Shown in pieces: positions 16,378 through 24,314 of a stretch of DNA of 64,000 nucleotides. Under the pieces are notes generated by a model, which saw only the letters and a program-made list of their open reading frames with translations, did no database searches and had not been told where the DNA came from. Every line of letters starts with the position of its first letter. Positions within the stretch are counted from its first letter, which is position 1. The stretch covers positions 1 to 64,000 of the forward strand of contig NZ_MLCO01000069.1 of NCBI RefSeq assembly GCF_001982615.1, given 5' to 3'. This DNA is from Teichococcus deserti. Lineage in GTDB: Bacteria; Pseudomonadota; Alphaproteobacteria; Acetobacterales; Acetobacteraceae. A program made the translations under genes and the position numbers.

Positions 16378-16980
16378 AGGCAGGGCACCCTATATAGCGA
16401 GGTGCTGTGCATAACTGTGGCTGAGGAAACCTCGCTGGCACACGGCATCATGCACAGCTTCCCCCAAGTTGAGGAAAGTTGTCTGATGCCGGGGCCCACT
16501 CCCGACGACTTCCCCCATTTCTCCGGGTTCAGTCCTTGCCGCTCTCATTGCACGGCCTTAGCGGCTGCCTTGCAGGCACACCGCGCCCTTTACCCAAAAC
16601 CGGCCGAGTCCCGTATCGCGCTAGGCAAACGAGTTAGCTCTCGCTAGCCACCTAAGCGCAGACCACATGGGGCCGCTTTGGAGCCGACCCTGACGCGTTT
16701 CCGCGTTGCAGGTCTGGTAAGTGACAGCATTTCTGCTGCCGATGTTTTCAACCCCCAACAGCTAAGCCGGAGGCAAGTGGGACGGTATGTCTGCCATAGT
16801 CCTCGGTACCCGGTCAAGCCCTATTTTGAGGGTCTGCAAGGGGCCGCTGTGCCCCTGCGCTCCGGCGGGAGTGTCGAGGGTACAGCCGCCCTGCCCTCCC
16901 CCTGTACGGGCCGGAATGAGCGGCTGACAGGCTCATCAGACGGAGCTTGATAGCAAGGCGGCCAACAAGGGAGCCGCCCC
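16378..16980. other. Intergenic region with no convincing gene
   Basis: About 600 bases between divergent genes. Only short open frames without ribosome sites or family resemblance are present. A CTATATAG word near 16390 and GC-rich short repeats are visible. It probably holds divergent promoters for the leftward group ending at 14630 and the rightward DUF6876 gene; no terminator or RNA gene is seen. Confidence 0.5.
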
Positions 16981-17346
16981 ATGTCCGACCTCCAGACTGA
17001 GCTTGCTCACTTCACCGGCACAACGCGCTGGTACCGTCTCGACCGGCGGATGCTTTTCACCGATGGCGTAAAGCACCTGGCCGACAGAGCGAACTGCTAC
17101 TGGCTGCTTCAGCTGATCGGGTCATTCCAACACCTGCAGGAGGTCAAGCGAGAGACTTGGCAGAGCTGGAAGCTTACCGTCACGCCGGACAAGGAGGCGC
17201 TGATCGTCATGACCAATGGCCGAACGCCAAAGACGATTGTCGAGCGTCGTGTGGAGTACACGGACTTCCCACTGCGCGAGATGACGCTTTGGGTTGAGGA
17301 GGGTGACGGCGAGCAAATGGTGATCCTGCTCCCGTCCGAGCACTGA
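16981..17346 (+). CDS. DUF6876-like protein
   Basis: 121 residues. Characteristic blocks are LAHFTGTTRWYRLDRRMLFT, DGVKHLADRANCYWLLQLIG, then QSWKLTV, VEYTDFPL and the final LLPSEH. These match the small DUF6876 family common on plasmids, phages and integrative elements; its biochemical role is unknown. A GGGAG ribosome site precedes the ATG by about eight bases. It marks mobile-element cargo. Confidence 0.75.
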   Translation: MSDLQTELAHFTGTTRWYRLDRRMLFTDGVKHLADRANCYWLLQLIGSFQHLQEVKRETWQSWKLTVTPDKEALIVMTNGRTPKTIVERRVEYTDFPLREMTLWVEEGDGEQMVILLPSEH

Positions 17347-17492
17347 GCAGGAGGCGATAGCAGCGGTCGCAGAAGGGACGGATGCCTCGCCTAATGTCCT
17401 CAACGGCTGCCACAACGCACCCCCTCAAATTCCTAAAGTTGCATGAGCTGGACAGACAGTGTTCAAGTGAGAAAATTTTGGTGCGAGGATCC

Positions 17493-18698
17493 ATGTTCGG
17501 CTTTTTTTCTAGCAGACGAAATAGAATTATAGATTCGTACTTGCTAGCAATGATCCGGTCGGGTAAGCAAGAAATCGATGTTCCCGAATTATATTTCGAA
17601 GCTGCATGCCGTTATGCTCTAGATAATGGAGGCAAGCTTTATGACGACATGCGTGACTCTATTATCTTTGATAAAGTTTTTCATGGAGAAAATTACTCGA
17701 TTTTTTTTCACATTGGCCGAAGAGGCAAAGGAACAAACATCACCATCAACAAGCAGCCGTCAGCTTACGACATAGTCCACGAAGATATTCTTGCGACCGT
17801 GGAACGGGGCAAACAAGCTATTGCCCAAGGCCGCGCCAAAAATCGAACGAATCAAGCAGACGCGGACCCGCGAAGCTCGTCTGCACTTGCTGAGGCCACT
17901 CGTGCTGAGGCCACTCGTGCTGAGGCCGCTCGTGTTGAGGCCGCTCGTGTTGAGGCCGCTCGTGCTGAGGCCGCTCGTGCTGAGGCCGCTCGTGCTGAGG
18001 CCGCTCGTGCTGAGGCCGCTCGTGTTGAGGCGGCTCGTGTTGAGGCGGCTCGTGTTGAGGCGGCTCGTGCTGAGGCCGCTCGTGTTGAGGCCGCTCGTGT
18101 TGAGGCGGCCCGTGTTGAGGCGGGTCGTGCTGAGGCGGCTCGTGCTGAGGCCGCTCGTGTTGAGGCCGCTCGTGTTGAGGCGGGTCGTGCTGAGGCGGCT
18201 CGTGCTGAGGCGGCTCGTGCTGAGGCGGCTCGTGCTGAGGCCGCTCGTGTTGAGGCCGCTCGCCGTGAGCAGCGTCAAATACATGCCGAGCATCCCGCAT
18301 CCGCGCCTACGCAATCAGCTTCAGTTTTCCGCCACCACGTTTTGGAAAGCCTTCGCAGCCGCAAGGTAACAAAGTTCGAGTTGGCCGCAGCGCAGGAGTT
18401 CCTTAGCTTCTTTGCCGAACGTGCAACACCAGTGCCGCCCAAGATAGAGGAGCATGACGCACGTCTGATCTGCTTCGGCTTTTTCGACCTCAACGGTACG
18501 GGCATCATTCTAACGCTAGCGGTGCTAGTCGGTAATGAGGCGACCATCTACGTCGCTGGAACCTTGCCTGTGCCTCAGGGGGAACTTCCTACGAGTTTCC
18601 TCAGGGCAAATGCGCAAGAGCTCTCCGCATTTTTGGAAGATAGATTCTCCGAATTTCGAGACTCTGTTGTTGTGCACATCGTCGATCGGAAAGGCTAG
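17493..18698 (+). CDS. Alanine-rich pentapeptide-repeat coiled-coil protein
   Basis: 401 residues in three parts. Residues ~1-110 are AT-rich in sequence and encode a compact domain (MFGFFSSRRNRIIDSYLLAM ... YSIFFHIGRRGKGTNI). Residues ~134-258 are 25 copies of a five-residue unit E-A-A/T/G-R-A/V encoded by a 15-bp tandem repeat, predicted to be one long charged helix. The C-terminal ~140 residues form a folded domain (KVTKFELAAAQEFLSFFAER, RLICFGFFDLNGTGIILTLA). ATG 17493 is chosen because GAGG precedes it at good spacing and base composition changes there; a start at 17382 would add 37 residues. Such rods often act as spacers between domains. No family is recognised. Confidence 0.7.
   Translation: MFGFFSSRRNRIIDSYLLAMIRSGKQEIDVPELYFEAACRYALDNGGKLYDDMRDSIIFDKVFHGENYSIFFHIGRRGKGTNITINKQPSAYDIVHEDILATVERGKQAIAQGRAKNRTNQADADPRSSSALAEATRAEATRAEAARVEAARVEAARAEAARAEAARAEAARAEAARVEAARVEAARVEAARAEAARVEAARVEAARVEAGRAEAARAEAARVEAARVEAGRAEAARAEAARAEAARAEAARVEAARREQRQIHAEHPASAPTQSASVFRHHVLESLRSRKVTKFELAAAQEFLSFFAERATPVPPKIEEHDARLICFGFFDLNGTGIILTLAVLVGNEATIYVAGTLPVPQGELPTSFLRANAQELSAFLEDRFSEFRDSVVVHIVDRKG
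17892..18266 (+). repeat. 25-copy 15-bp tandem repeat (coding)
   Basis: The unit GAGGCCGCTCGTGCT and close variants repeat in phase from 17892 with period 15. Most variation is confined to three sites (GCT/GTT, GCC/GCG, CTC/GTC/GCC-type changes), so units differ mainly as Ala/Val in the fifth residue. The repeat has no stop codon in several frames on either strand. Confidence 0.97.
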
Positions 18699-18833
18699 TA
18701 GTCTTACAAGCGATACTTTGTGCGCATCGGGCTACTTGCCCGGGCCTATGGTCGGAGTAAGAAGGCAGCATGCTGAGATGGCGGCTGCCGAAATGTCCGC
18801 TCGAAAACTCATCCCACGCAGATTGTAGCAGTA

Positions 18834-18865
18834 GCATAGGCGCCAGCTTTGACTGCCGCCTATGC
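18834..18865. terminator. Hairpin between converging genes
   Basis: Arms GCATAGGCG and CGCCTATGC are separated by 14 bases, between the rightward repeat gene ending at 18698 and the leftward gene ending at 18901. There is no T run, so a Rho-independent role in either direction is only suggested. Confidence 0.4.
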
Positions 18866-18900
18866 GATGGATCCCCTTGCCTTTAGAGGCATCCAAGCGG

Positions 18901-19173
18901 TCAGCCGAATGTCAGTCTAAAAAGCATCGCGACGTCGCGTTCGGGGAAGACGATTGTTAGACCTGCCAGGCCCCAGGGTGTTCCCTGGCTGAATTCGTAG
19001 CTGCGGCAATCCGTCTCCTCGAGCCAGTCGAAAATGGCGTTGTAGACCGGATCGCCGATGTGCTCAGAGCTGATGTGAATGACGATCCAATCGTCCTGTG
19101 TCGAGAAAAATGGAAATACCATCTCCCACTCAGGATCGCCCTTTTTCACCACACGGACGTTCACCGAGTTCAT
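18901..19173 (-). CDS. Unknown small protein, third member of the LFKLTF C-terminal group
   Basis: 90 residues, MNSVNVRVVKKGDPEWEMVF at the start and PERDVAMLFRLTFG at the end. It looks like a single small alpha/beta domain (FSTQDDWIVIHISSEHIGD, YNAIFDWLEETDCRSYEFSQ). The C-terminal motif is shared with the proteins at 14630 and 15568. The start overlaps the stop of the upstream gene as ATGA, so the two are translationally coupled. Confidence 0.65.
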   Translation of the reverse strand: MNSVNVRVVKKGDPEWEMVFPFFSTQDDWIVIHISSEHIGDPVYNAIFDWLEETDCRSYEFSQGTPWGLAGLTIVFPERDVAMLFRLTFG

Positions 19174-19571
19174 CGTGCGGATAGTTTGCTGAACAGATCA
19201 GCCAGCTTTGTGGCGGCCGCTGCTAGCTCGCGGAATGCGTCTGGCACAGCCTGCTCAACAGCATCAGCAGCTGGAACAGCGACGGGTTGTGCGGAGGGCA
19301 TCACCTGCACCGGCCCGGTCTGAATGCTGCGAGCAGCGCTGTCGCCCAGAGGGATGGCGTGAAACGCAGACGGCACATTGATGCCGCGAAACTTCGCGTT
19401 CCTGATAATCCAAACGCGGCGGGCTTCGGTGATAGTGTTGGCTGCCTGAAGGGACTTCAGGGTGTCGAGAGGGACGTTCTTGTATGCCTCAAGCACGCGG
19501 TCATCCTTGATTACGGCAGCATGAAGTTTGTTTAGCAGTTCTTGTACTAACGGGTTTACGACGTTCTCCAT
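19170..19571 (-). CDS. Unknown protein with helical N-terminus and Ala/Pro-rich linker
   Basis: 133 residues. The N-terminal ~70 residues are helical (NPLVQELLNKLHAAVIKDDR, LKSLQAANTITEARRVWIIR). Then comes an Ala/Pro/Val-rich linker and a C-terminal amphipathic helix (AFRELAAAATKLADLFSKLS). No known domain is recognised. It forms a coupled pair with the 18901 gene. Confidence 0.6.
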   Translation of the reverse strand: MENVVNPLVQELLNKLHAAVIKDDRVLEAYKNVPLDTLKSLQAANTITEARRVWIIRNAKFRGINVPSAFHAIPLGDSAARSIQTGPVQVMPSAQPVAVPAADAVEQAVPDAFRELAAAATKLADLFSKLSAR

Positions 19572-19667
19572 GGCAATCTCCGTGACCGCAAAGCTTGATC
19601 GCTCTGTCTGTTCTCAAAGATATTTAATGGAGAACGCCGAAATCCGCGCTCAAACGGGTCTGTTTCG

Positions 19668-20384
19668 TTAGCTCTTGCGGATGTGCGTGGTGTAGCCGTG
19701 CTCACTTAATTCCGGCACGCTGCTGCTATGAACGCGGCTTTGCAAGATCAGGGAAGCTGCTTCAAGCCCAATGTCATTCCACACCAGCCACACGAGCGTA
19801 TTTCCCAAGGCAGGCTTGCCTTCGCACTGCCGGTCGGCTTCTGCGTATAGAGGGCTGAACACGTAACGCGCGTTCCGGTCGTCAGGAGCAGCGACAGTGT
19901 CCTTGATGTAGCTCCCCGCCAGCTGCTCGTAGCACCAGTCGTTCCATCCTCGTGTTGCACAGGGAAGCATCTTGGACATCGCGATTTCAAAGCCACGAAA
20001 GCAGAGATTGTAAGCGGCCAACTGCGGAATGCTGAGGCGGCCACGTACACTGTTGTCATTCTCGTAGATCTCTAGCTTCGCGGTAAACGGTCGCATCAGG
20101 AAGCCGGGCAGCCGAACAGTATCCGGACGCTGCGGGTTGCTTATCGTTTGTCCTTTTCCCAGCAGGGCGCCGCTTTCAATCGCCTGCTGCATTGCTCGTG
20201 CATAAGTTGGGTCTTGATACAACTGATTGTCTGGATCAAAATCGGTAACGGGCACCTTGCTCACATTCTGAGCCTTCAACGTCCCCTCGATGATCTCCTT
20301 GGCAATCTGACGGGCCTCCGCATCAACAGCGGCTTGCTCCTGCTTTGCCAAAACCTTCTTCCTGACCTCATCCATTTTCTTCAT
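19668..20384 (-). CDS. Unknown protein downstream of the helicase-like gene
   Basis: 238 residues. It starts with a charged helix (MKKMDEVRKKVLAKQEQAAV, EARQIAKEIIEGTLKAQN) and continues as an alpha/beta domain with FLMRPFTAKLEIYENDNSVR and TRGWNDWCYEQLAGSYIKDT. Its ATG follows the helicase stop directly (TGA then ATG), so the two are almost certainly one operon and may act together, for example as a replication protein and partner. No family is recognised. Confidence 0.65.
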   Translation of the reverse strand: MKKMDEVRKKVLAKQEQAAVDAEARQIAKEIIEGTLKAQNVSKVPVTDFDPDNQLYQDPTYARAMQQAIESGALLGKGQTISNPQRPDTVRLPGFLMRPFTAKLEIYENDNSVRGRLSIPQLAAYNLCFRGFEIAMSKMLPCATRGWNDWCYEQLAGSYIKDTVAAPDDRNARYVFSPLYAEADRQCEGKPALGNTLVWLVWNDIGLEAASLILQSRVHSSSVPELSEHGYTTHIRKS

Positions 20385-21824
20385 TCACTTTACTCCTAGG
20401 TTGGCAATCTTCTTTGCTTCATAGCGCTCACGGTCCCGCTTTGCGCGATTGGCTTTTTTGACCTCATCCGGCAAGCGAGGACGACCAGCGCCGCGCGCTG
20501 TGAATTCCACCTCGGGCAGCTGGCTCATCTGCGAGTTGGGGAACACTGCCTGGAAATATTCAGCGTGCTGTCGAGTTGGAACGACGATCTTCGCCATGCC
20601 GCGGTATGTCCGATCCCGCAACGCGATGCGCATGGCACCCTGATAGTAGGCCAGGAAGTTTCTGGCGTAGTCGATGTCGTTAGGCGAGATACGCAACGCC
20701 TCAAAGAAGGGATAGCAGTTGTCGTCCATGTTGTACGCGCCGAACAGCGCCACGCCGGTAAGATGCTCGTACTCGGTGTTGATGCCGTGCGGCCTGTTCG
20801 GGATTCGGTTTTCGTCTGGTAGCCCCAGCCTGTAGGAAACGTCCTTGTTGTCCATCCAGCCAAATTCACTGCCGTCGAACAGCTGATCTACAGCCGCAGC
20901 GTAAGCCGCGACGCGAGTGGTTTTTCCGTCACGCGGGTCTAGCTTGACCTTCGAGCGAGTGCCGTATCTGAAGCCATCATCGTAGGCGTAATAGATCTCG
21001 ACCTGATGCCCATTGGTATGGCTGCTGTTCGATACCTGGCCGCCGAGCCTTGGATGGTTGGTCATGCCAAGGCCCAGCCGATCCCACAGCATTGCGTGGA
21101 GGCTGCGTTCGTAGAAAGCGCCCATGAAGGTCACGCTCTCATAGCCGCGCAGCACATCGCCGTTGATCACGGTGTGGAAGCGCGTTTGCAGCGGCTCCTT
21201 TTCAGCTAGGAGGTCGTCCCATTCAGTTCGTAGAACCAGCACCATACGGCTGCTGTCGAGCAGCGCAGAGGCCAGCTGAACGAGCGGGGTCCATAGCTGA
21301 TCCTTCATTCCCTTATCAGCGATCTGGCGGAGGTATTCCCGACTGCTCTTCTTGGCTGTCAGATGCAGAACAGCTTCGAATCTAGGTAGTTCGCTTGATC
21401 GCACATGGCTGGTTATCTGTGCATGGCTGTAGGGCATACTGATTGGGAATGTCTCATACACGTTCATCTCTTCGTCGTAGAAGACTGTTATGCCACGTCG
21501 CATGTTTCCTGGGATGCGCTTGAACGCTTCGTGCGTGATCAGCAGCGCCGTTGGAAGGCCGGCGGTGGATGAGACAAGAACCTGCGTCACTCGATCATGC
21601 ACTGACTGGCTATCATCTTCCGTGCCATACAAAGCAATCGGCTTGATCTTGATACCGGCCGCTTGGAGGAACGAGGAGAGACGGCGTTCCGTCTGCTTCA
21701 GCAACTTGATGGTGGGAAAGGCGAGGATAACGTGCTTGCCCTGGCGCATGAGATCGCATGTCTCTTGGCAGGCAGCATCGGTTTTGCCAGCTGCGGCTGG
21801 TCTTGAAAAAATGTAGGTAGGCAT
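20385..21824 (-). CDS. Helicase-like (SF2-type) phage protein, probable replication function
   Basis: 479 residues from ATG 21824 (MPTYIFSRPAAAGKT). Walker A-type GKT is at residues 13-15, HVILAFPTIKLLKQTERRLS resembles helicase motif Ia, and a DExx-type Walker B is at residues 117-120 (VFYDEEMN). The second half lacks a clear motif VI. The C-terminus is strongly basic (PRLPDEVKKANRAKRDRERY), suggesting nucleic-acid binding. It is transcribed away from a 660-base region full of ATCCA/TGGAT repeats, a layout typical of a phage replication gene next to its control region or origin. Annotated starts upstream of 21824 add an unrelated leader. Helicase activity is inferred from motifs only. Confidence 0.65.
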   Translation of the reverse strand: MPTYIFSRPAAAGKTDAACQETCDLMRQGKHVILAFPTIKLLKQTERRLSSFLQAAGIKIKPIALYGTEDDSQSVHDRVTQVLVSSTAGLPTALLITHEAFKRIPGNMRRGITVFYDEEMNVYETFPISMPYSHAQITSHVRSSELPRFEAVLHLTAKKSSREYLRQIADKGMKDQLWTPLVQLASALLDSSRMVLVLRTEWDDLLAEKEPLQTRFHTVINGDVLRGYESVTFMGAFYERSLHAMLWDRLGLGMTNHPRLGGQVSNSSHTNGHQVEIYYAYDDGFRYGTRSKVKLDPRDGKTTRVAAYAAAVDQLFDGSEFGWMDNKDVSYRLGLPDENRIPNRPHGINTEYEHLTGVALFGAYNMDDNCYPFFEALRISPNDIDYARNFLAYYQGAMRIALRDRTYRGMAKIVVPTRQHAEYFQAVFPNSQMSQLPEVEFTARGAGRPRLPDEVKKANRAKRDRERYEAKKIANLGVK

Positions 21825-22488
21825 GGAGGTACTCTTTCTTTTTGTCTTTGCTCTTGCGGGTGTCGGCCCGAGGGGTGCGCTCTCATATGTCGGTGGTGAA
21901 CAGAGAGAAGAAACTGTCCGACATATTTTGAGCAAAGCGCCAGGCTCATGACTTCCTGACGAACTCTCTGTCCACGTGACTACTTATATTAAATTCACAG
22001 AAATAGAACAATAAAGAACCTGAATGTCAGGCAGACATTTGTGCTTGGGCGATGCACTGGTTTGCCAACACTCAGAGAGTGTCAGCCTACGGCTTCAAAT
22101 CTCTCTTTACCCAAATGGATGAAGCAACAGTGAGTAGATGGATCATCCAGCGAATAAGGCGTAAGCAAGAAGCAATTCATGGAAGCCCATGACGAGCTGT
22201 CGCTAATCCATCAGATGGCATAGCCATCGAGCCGTATTGGGATCACTCATCCAAGTGGATTGCTTTTCGCCCTTGGCGATTAATCCATCTGTAGAGTTGA
22301 GTTCTCACCCCTTTCTTTTTTACTAATAAGATAAAACGTGAACAACTAGCAGCTAGCTCGTGAGTGCTGGCGAACCCACGGCCGAACCTTCATCGAAGGA
22401 TCTTTCCTTTAGCAGATCCAAGGAAAGCGAATGACGCAGGGGCAAGGCGACAACATGCTCTGAGGAACACCAACCCTCGGAGTTCCAC
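21825..22488. promoter_or_regulatory. Divergent control region with ATCCA/TGGAT repeats; possible origin or operator cluster
   Basis: AT-rich space between the leftward helicase operon and the rightward secreted-protein genes. Within 22116-22287 there are seven ATCCA or TGGAT words, including two perfect palindromes: TGGATCATCCA at 22139-22149 and ATCCAAGTGGAT at 22249-22260. Overlapping these is GATGGCATAGCCATC at 22214-22228. No open frame of quality is present. The density suits repressor operators or replication iterons. Confidence 0.6.
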
Positions 22489-22845
22489 ATGAAGGCCGTT
22501 GCCCTAGCTCTTGCCCTTGCCTGCTCCCTAGCTGCCCAGCCTAGCCAGGCCGCGCCCACAACCCTCGACACATCCAAGCCCGTCTACACCTCCGGCTTGG
22601 TGTTCATCTGCCCCAACCGTGCTGACCTCGTGCGGGTGACAACGCTGATCGCGCAGGACCGAGACGTGCCGGATATATACAATCGGAAATGCGCCACCCT
22701 CGTTGGCGTCGAGGGCATGCAGGTGACCGTGATGGAATACCTCCCACGCATTGGTCCAGTGCCTATCGTCTCCGGGCACCTACTGATGCCGAACGGCGGC
22801 ATCAGTGGGCTTGTCCACATTCCGGCTTGGATGCTGAAAAACTGA
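22489..22845 (+). CDS. Small secreted protein, unknown
   Basis: 118 residues. Residues 1-21 form a textbook Sec signal peptide (MKAVALALALACSLAAQPSQ, cleavage after QA). The mature part is ~97 residues with two cysteines (FICPN and NRKCATL), likely a disulphide, and beta-strand character. No family is recognised. It opens a run of three small exported proteins on the plus strand, a pattern of lysogenic conversion genes. GGAG lies upstream of the ATG. Confidence 0.7.
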   Translation: MKAVALALALACSLAAQPSQAAPTTLDTSKPVYTSGLVFICPNRADLVRVTTLIAQDRDVPDIYNRKCATLVGVEGMQVTVMEYLPRIGPVPIVSGHLLMPNGGISGLVHIPAWMLKN

Positions 22846-23043
22846 CAGTCCCGCCGCTCTGTAGCTCACTGCGCCTCTATCCTTCGATCAGCAGAACTCA
22901 TCCACAAGCCGGAACCGGCTTCAGGTCTCGTCACACGACCTAGCCACGGAATGTCAAAAAACTTTTAATGGTCTAGTCTAAGCCTCTTCCCAAACACAAT
23001 CGATACGAGTTATCATCCAAATTCTTCTTGCATCGGTGATCTT

Positions 23044-23397
23044 ATGCGGCGGAATTGGTGTTTGGGGTCGGCACTCTTCGGCGTGCTTAGTTTTGCAAGT
23101 TCAGGACATGCTGAGTGTTTGGGTGAGCCGCCCTACCGTGTCTGCTCCTACAGCTACACGGCGCCTAATGGCGACATCAGCATTCGCTCTTCGGACAGCA
23201 TGGGCAATAGCTATTCCGTCGATACGACCACGCGCCGCCTGCCCGGCAACGGGACGGAGATCCGATCGAGTGACAGCATGGGTAACAGCTACTCGGTGCG
23301 GTCGTGGACAGATGCACAGGGAACTCACTCGGTGGACAGCATGGGAAACCGCTGCACGATCACCCCGCGCGGCGTGATGATCGGATGTGGACAATGA
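23044..23397 (+). CDS. Small secreted protein with three DSMGN repeats
   Basis: 117 residues. A signal peptide covers ~1-23 (cleavage after GHA). The mature protein carries RSSDSMGNSYSV at residues 48-59 and again at 74-85, plus a diverged copy HSVDSMGNRCTI at 95-106, and four cysteines that could pair. Repeats of this sort form short beta hairpins. It overlaps the next gene by four bases (ATGA). Function is unknown; it should be periplasmic or exported. Confidence 0.7.
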   Translation: MRRNWCLGSALFGVLSFASSGHAECLGEPPYRVCSYSYTAPNGDISIRSSDSMGNSYSVDTTTRRLPGNGTEIRSSDSMGNSYSVRSWTDAQGTHSVDSMGNRCTITPRGVMIGCGQ

Positions 23398-23714
23398 GGA
23401 TCGTTCTGCTCGCCCTGTTTGGCACACAGCTGGCGATCTGCCCTGTGCGAGCCAGCCCACAAAGCTTCGTCGCTGAGATGGACGAGTTGAAAATTTCCGC
23501 TCTGTCTTGCCAGGCGGAGATTGCTGCCAACGGGCGCGCAGGATCAGCATGTTCGTATATGCAGGATTCTATGCAACGCGTGTATCGCGGCGGCGACGTA
23601 CAGACCTACATGCGGGCTCGGATGGCAGCCGGCGATCTAAACGAGGCGACCGGGCCCTCCTTCATGTCGGCCTTCTCGGAAGTCCTGAAGGCATTGAAGC
23701 TTCAGACACCTTAA
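23394..23714 (+). CDS. Small secreted protein, unknown, coupled to the DSMGN-repeat protein
   Basis: 106 residues starting MRIVLLALFGTQLAICPVRA, a signal peptide with likely cleavage after ASP or RA. The mature part is helical with two cysteines (LSCQAEIA and GSACSYM). The ATGA overlap indicates co-translation with the upstream repeat protein, and the pair may act together in the periplasm. No family is recognised. Confidence 0.65.
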   Translation: MRIVLLALFGTQLAICPVRASPQSFVAEMDELKISALSCQAEIAANGRAGSACSYMQDSMQRVYRGGDVQTYMRARMAAGDLNEATGPSFMSAFSEVLKALKLQTP

Positions 23715-23799
23715 AAGTAGTTGGTTGAGCAAAGGTCCCAGCCGTCTGGGATGAAACCTTCGCTTTTGTCAGCGACGTCTTGATCACCCATCAGTCGGC

Positions 23800-23827
23800 G
23801 GAGGACCTTCAAACCGTAAGGTCCTCC
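23800..23827. terminator. Hairpin between converging genes
   Basis: Perfect 10-bp arms GGAGGACCTT and AAGGTCCTCC with an 8-base loop lie between the rightward gene ending at 23714 and the leftward gene ending at 23919. There is no T run. A bidirectional transcription stop is likely but not certain. Confidence 0.5.
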
Positions 23828-23918
23828 GGACGCCGACCAACGCTCTTAGGGCATCTGCACGCCCGGTGCCCCTCTCCTGCAGGGGCTTGCCGTTCCATCG
23901 CCTTCCGCACATCGGCCG

Positions 23919-24104
23919 TTAGAGGCTCTTGTTGATCTCCTGGACTGCACGGGCGAAGACGTAGGGGATGATGGCACAGGCCGCGGCGATAGCGGCTGCA
24001 GCCGCTTCCTGCGGGGCGCTTTTTGCGCCGAAGATAGCCATCAGCAGCCAAAAGCCGCCAATAAGCGCACCGATGATTGTCAGAACGTAGAAGAACTTGA
24101 CCAT
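23919..24104 (-). CDS. Small two-span membrane protein
   Basis: 61 residues. There are two hydrophobic segments, at residues ~4-24 (FFYVLTIIGALIGGFWLLMA) and ~33-50 (EAAAAAIAAACAIIPYVFAR), joined by a short turn with a charged tail. The size and hairpin topology resemble class II holins and other phage membrane proteins, but it is isolated on the minus strand among accessory genes rather than next to a lysin. Function is unknown. Confidence 0.6.
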   Translation of the reverse strand: MVKFFYVLTIIGALIGGFWLLMAIFGAKSAPQEAAAAAIAAACAIIPYVFARAVQEINKSL

Positions 24105-24314
24105 GCCAAACGCACTCCCTGCCGTCGATCAATGCGAAGGAGGAATAACCCAATTGGCTGAGCATGGATAGACGTCTAACTACGAAGGCGCAATTGCCTG
24201 CTGATGCTTAGCTCCTCGGGAGGCAACCCGTTGCCGCAACGACCTGACCACTCTACATCAGAGGCAATAGTTATCGCGCGACAGCCCGACGTTCCTCGCT
24301 GATAGAGGCATAAA

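Noticed and set aside
16363-16950. Plus-strand open frames of 90-94 codons
   Set aside because: No ribosome sites, non-ATG or poorly placed starts, and no protein-like composition.
17892-18266. Tandem repeat considered as a CRISPR array
   Set aside because: The period is 15 bp with no unique spacers and it is in frame within a gene; there are no cas genes.
17760-18369. Three further open frames through the 15-bp repeat, with RPQHE- and LSTS-type repeats
   Set aside because: A 15-bp repeat without stops stays open in several frames. Only the EAARA frame joins two folded-looking domains and has ribosome sites.
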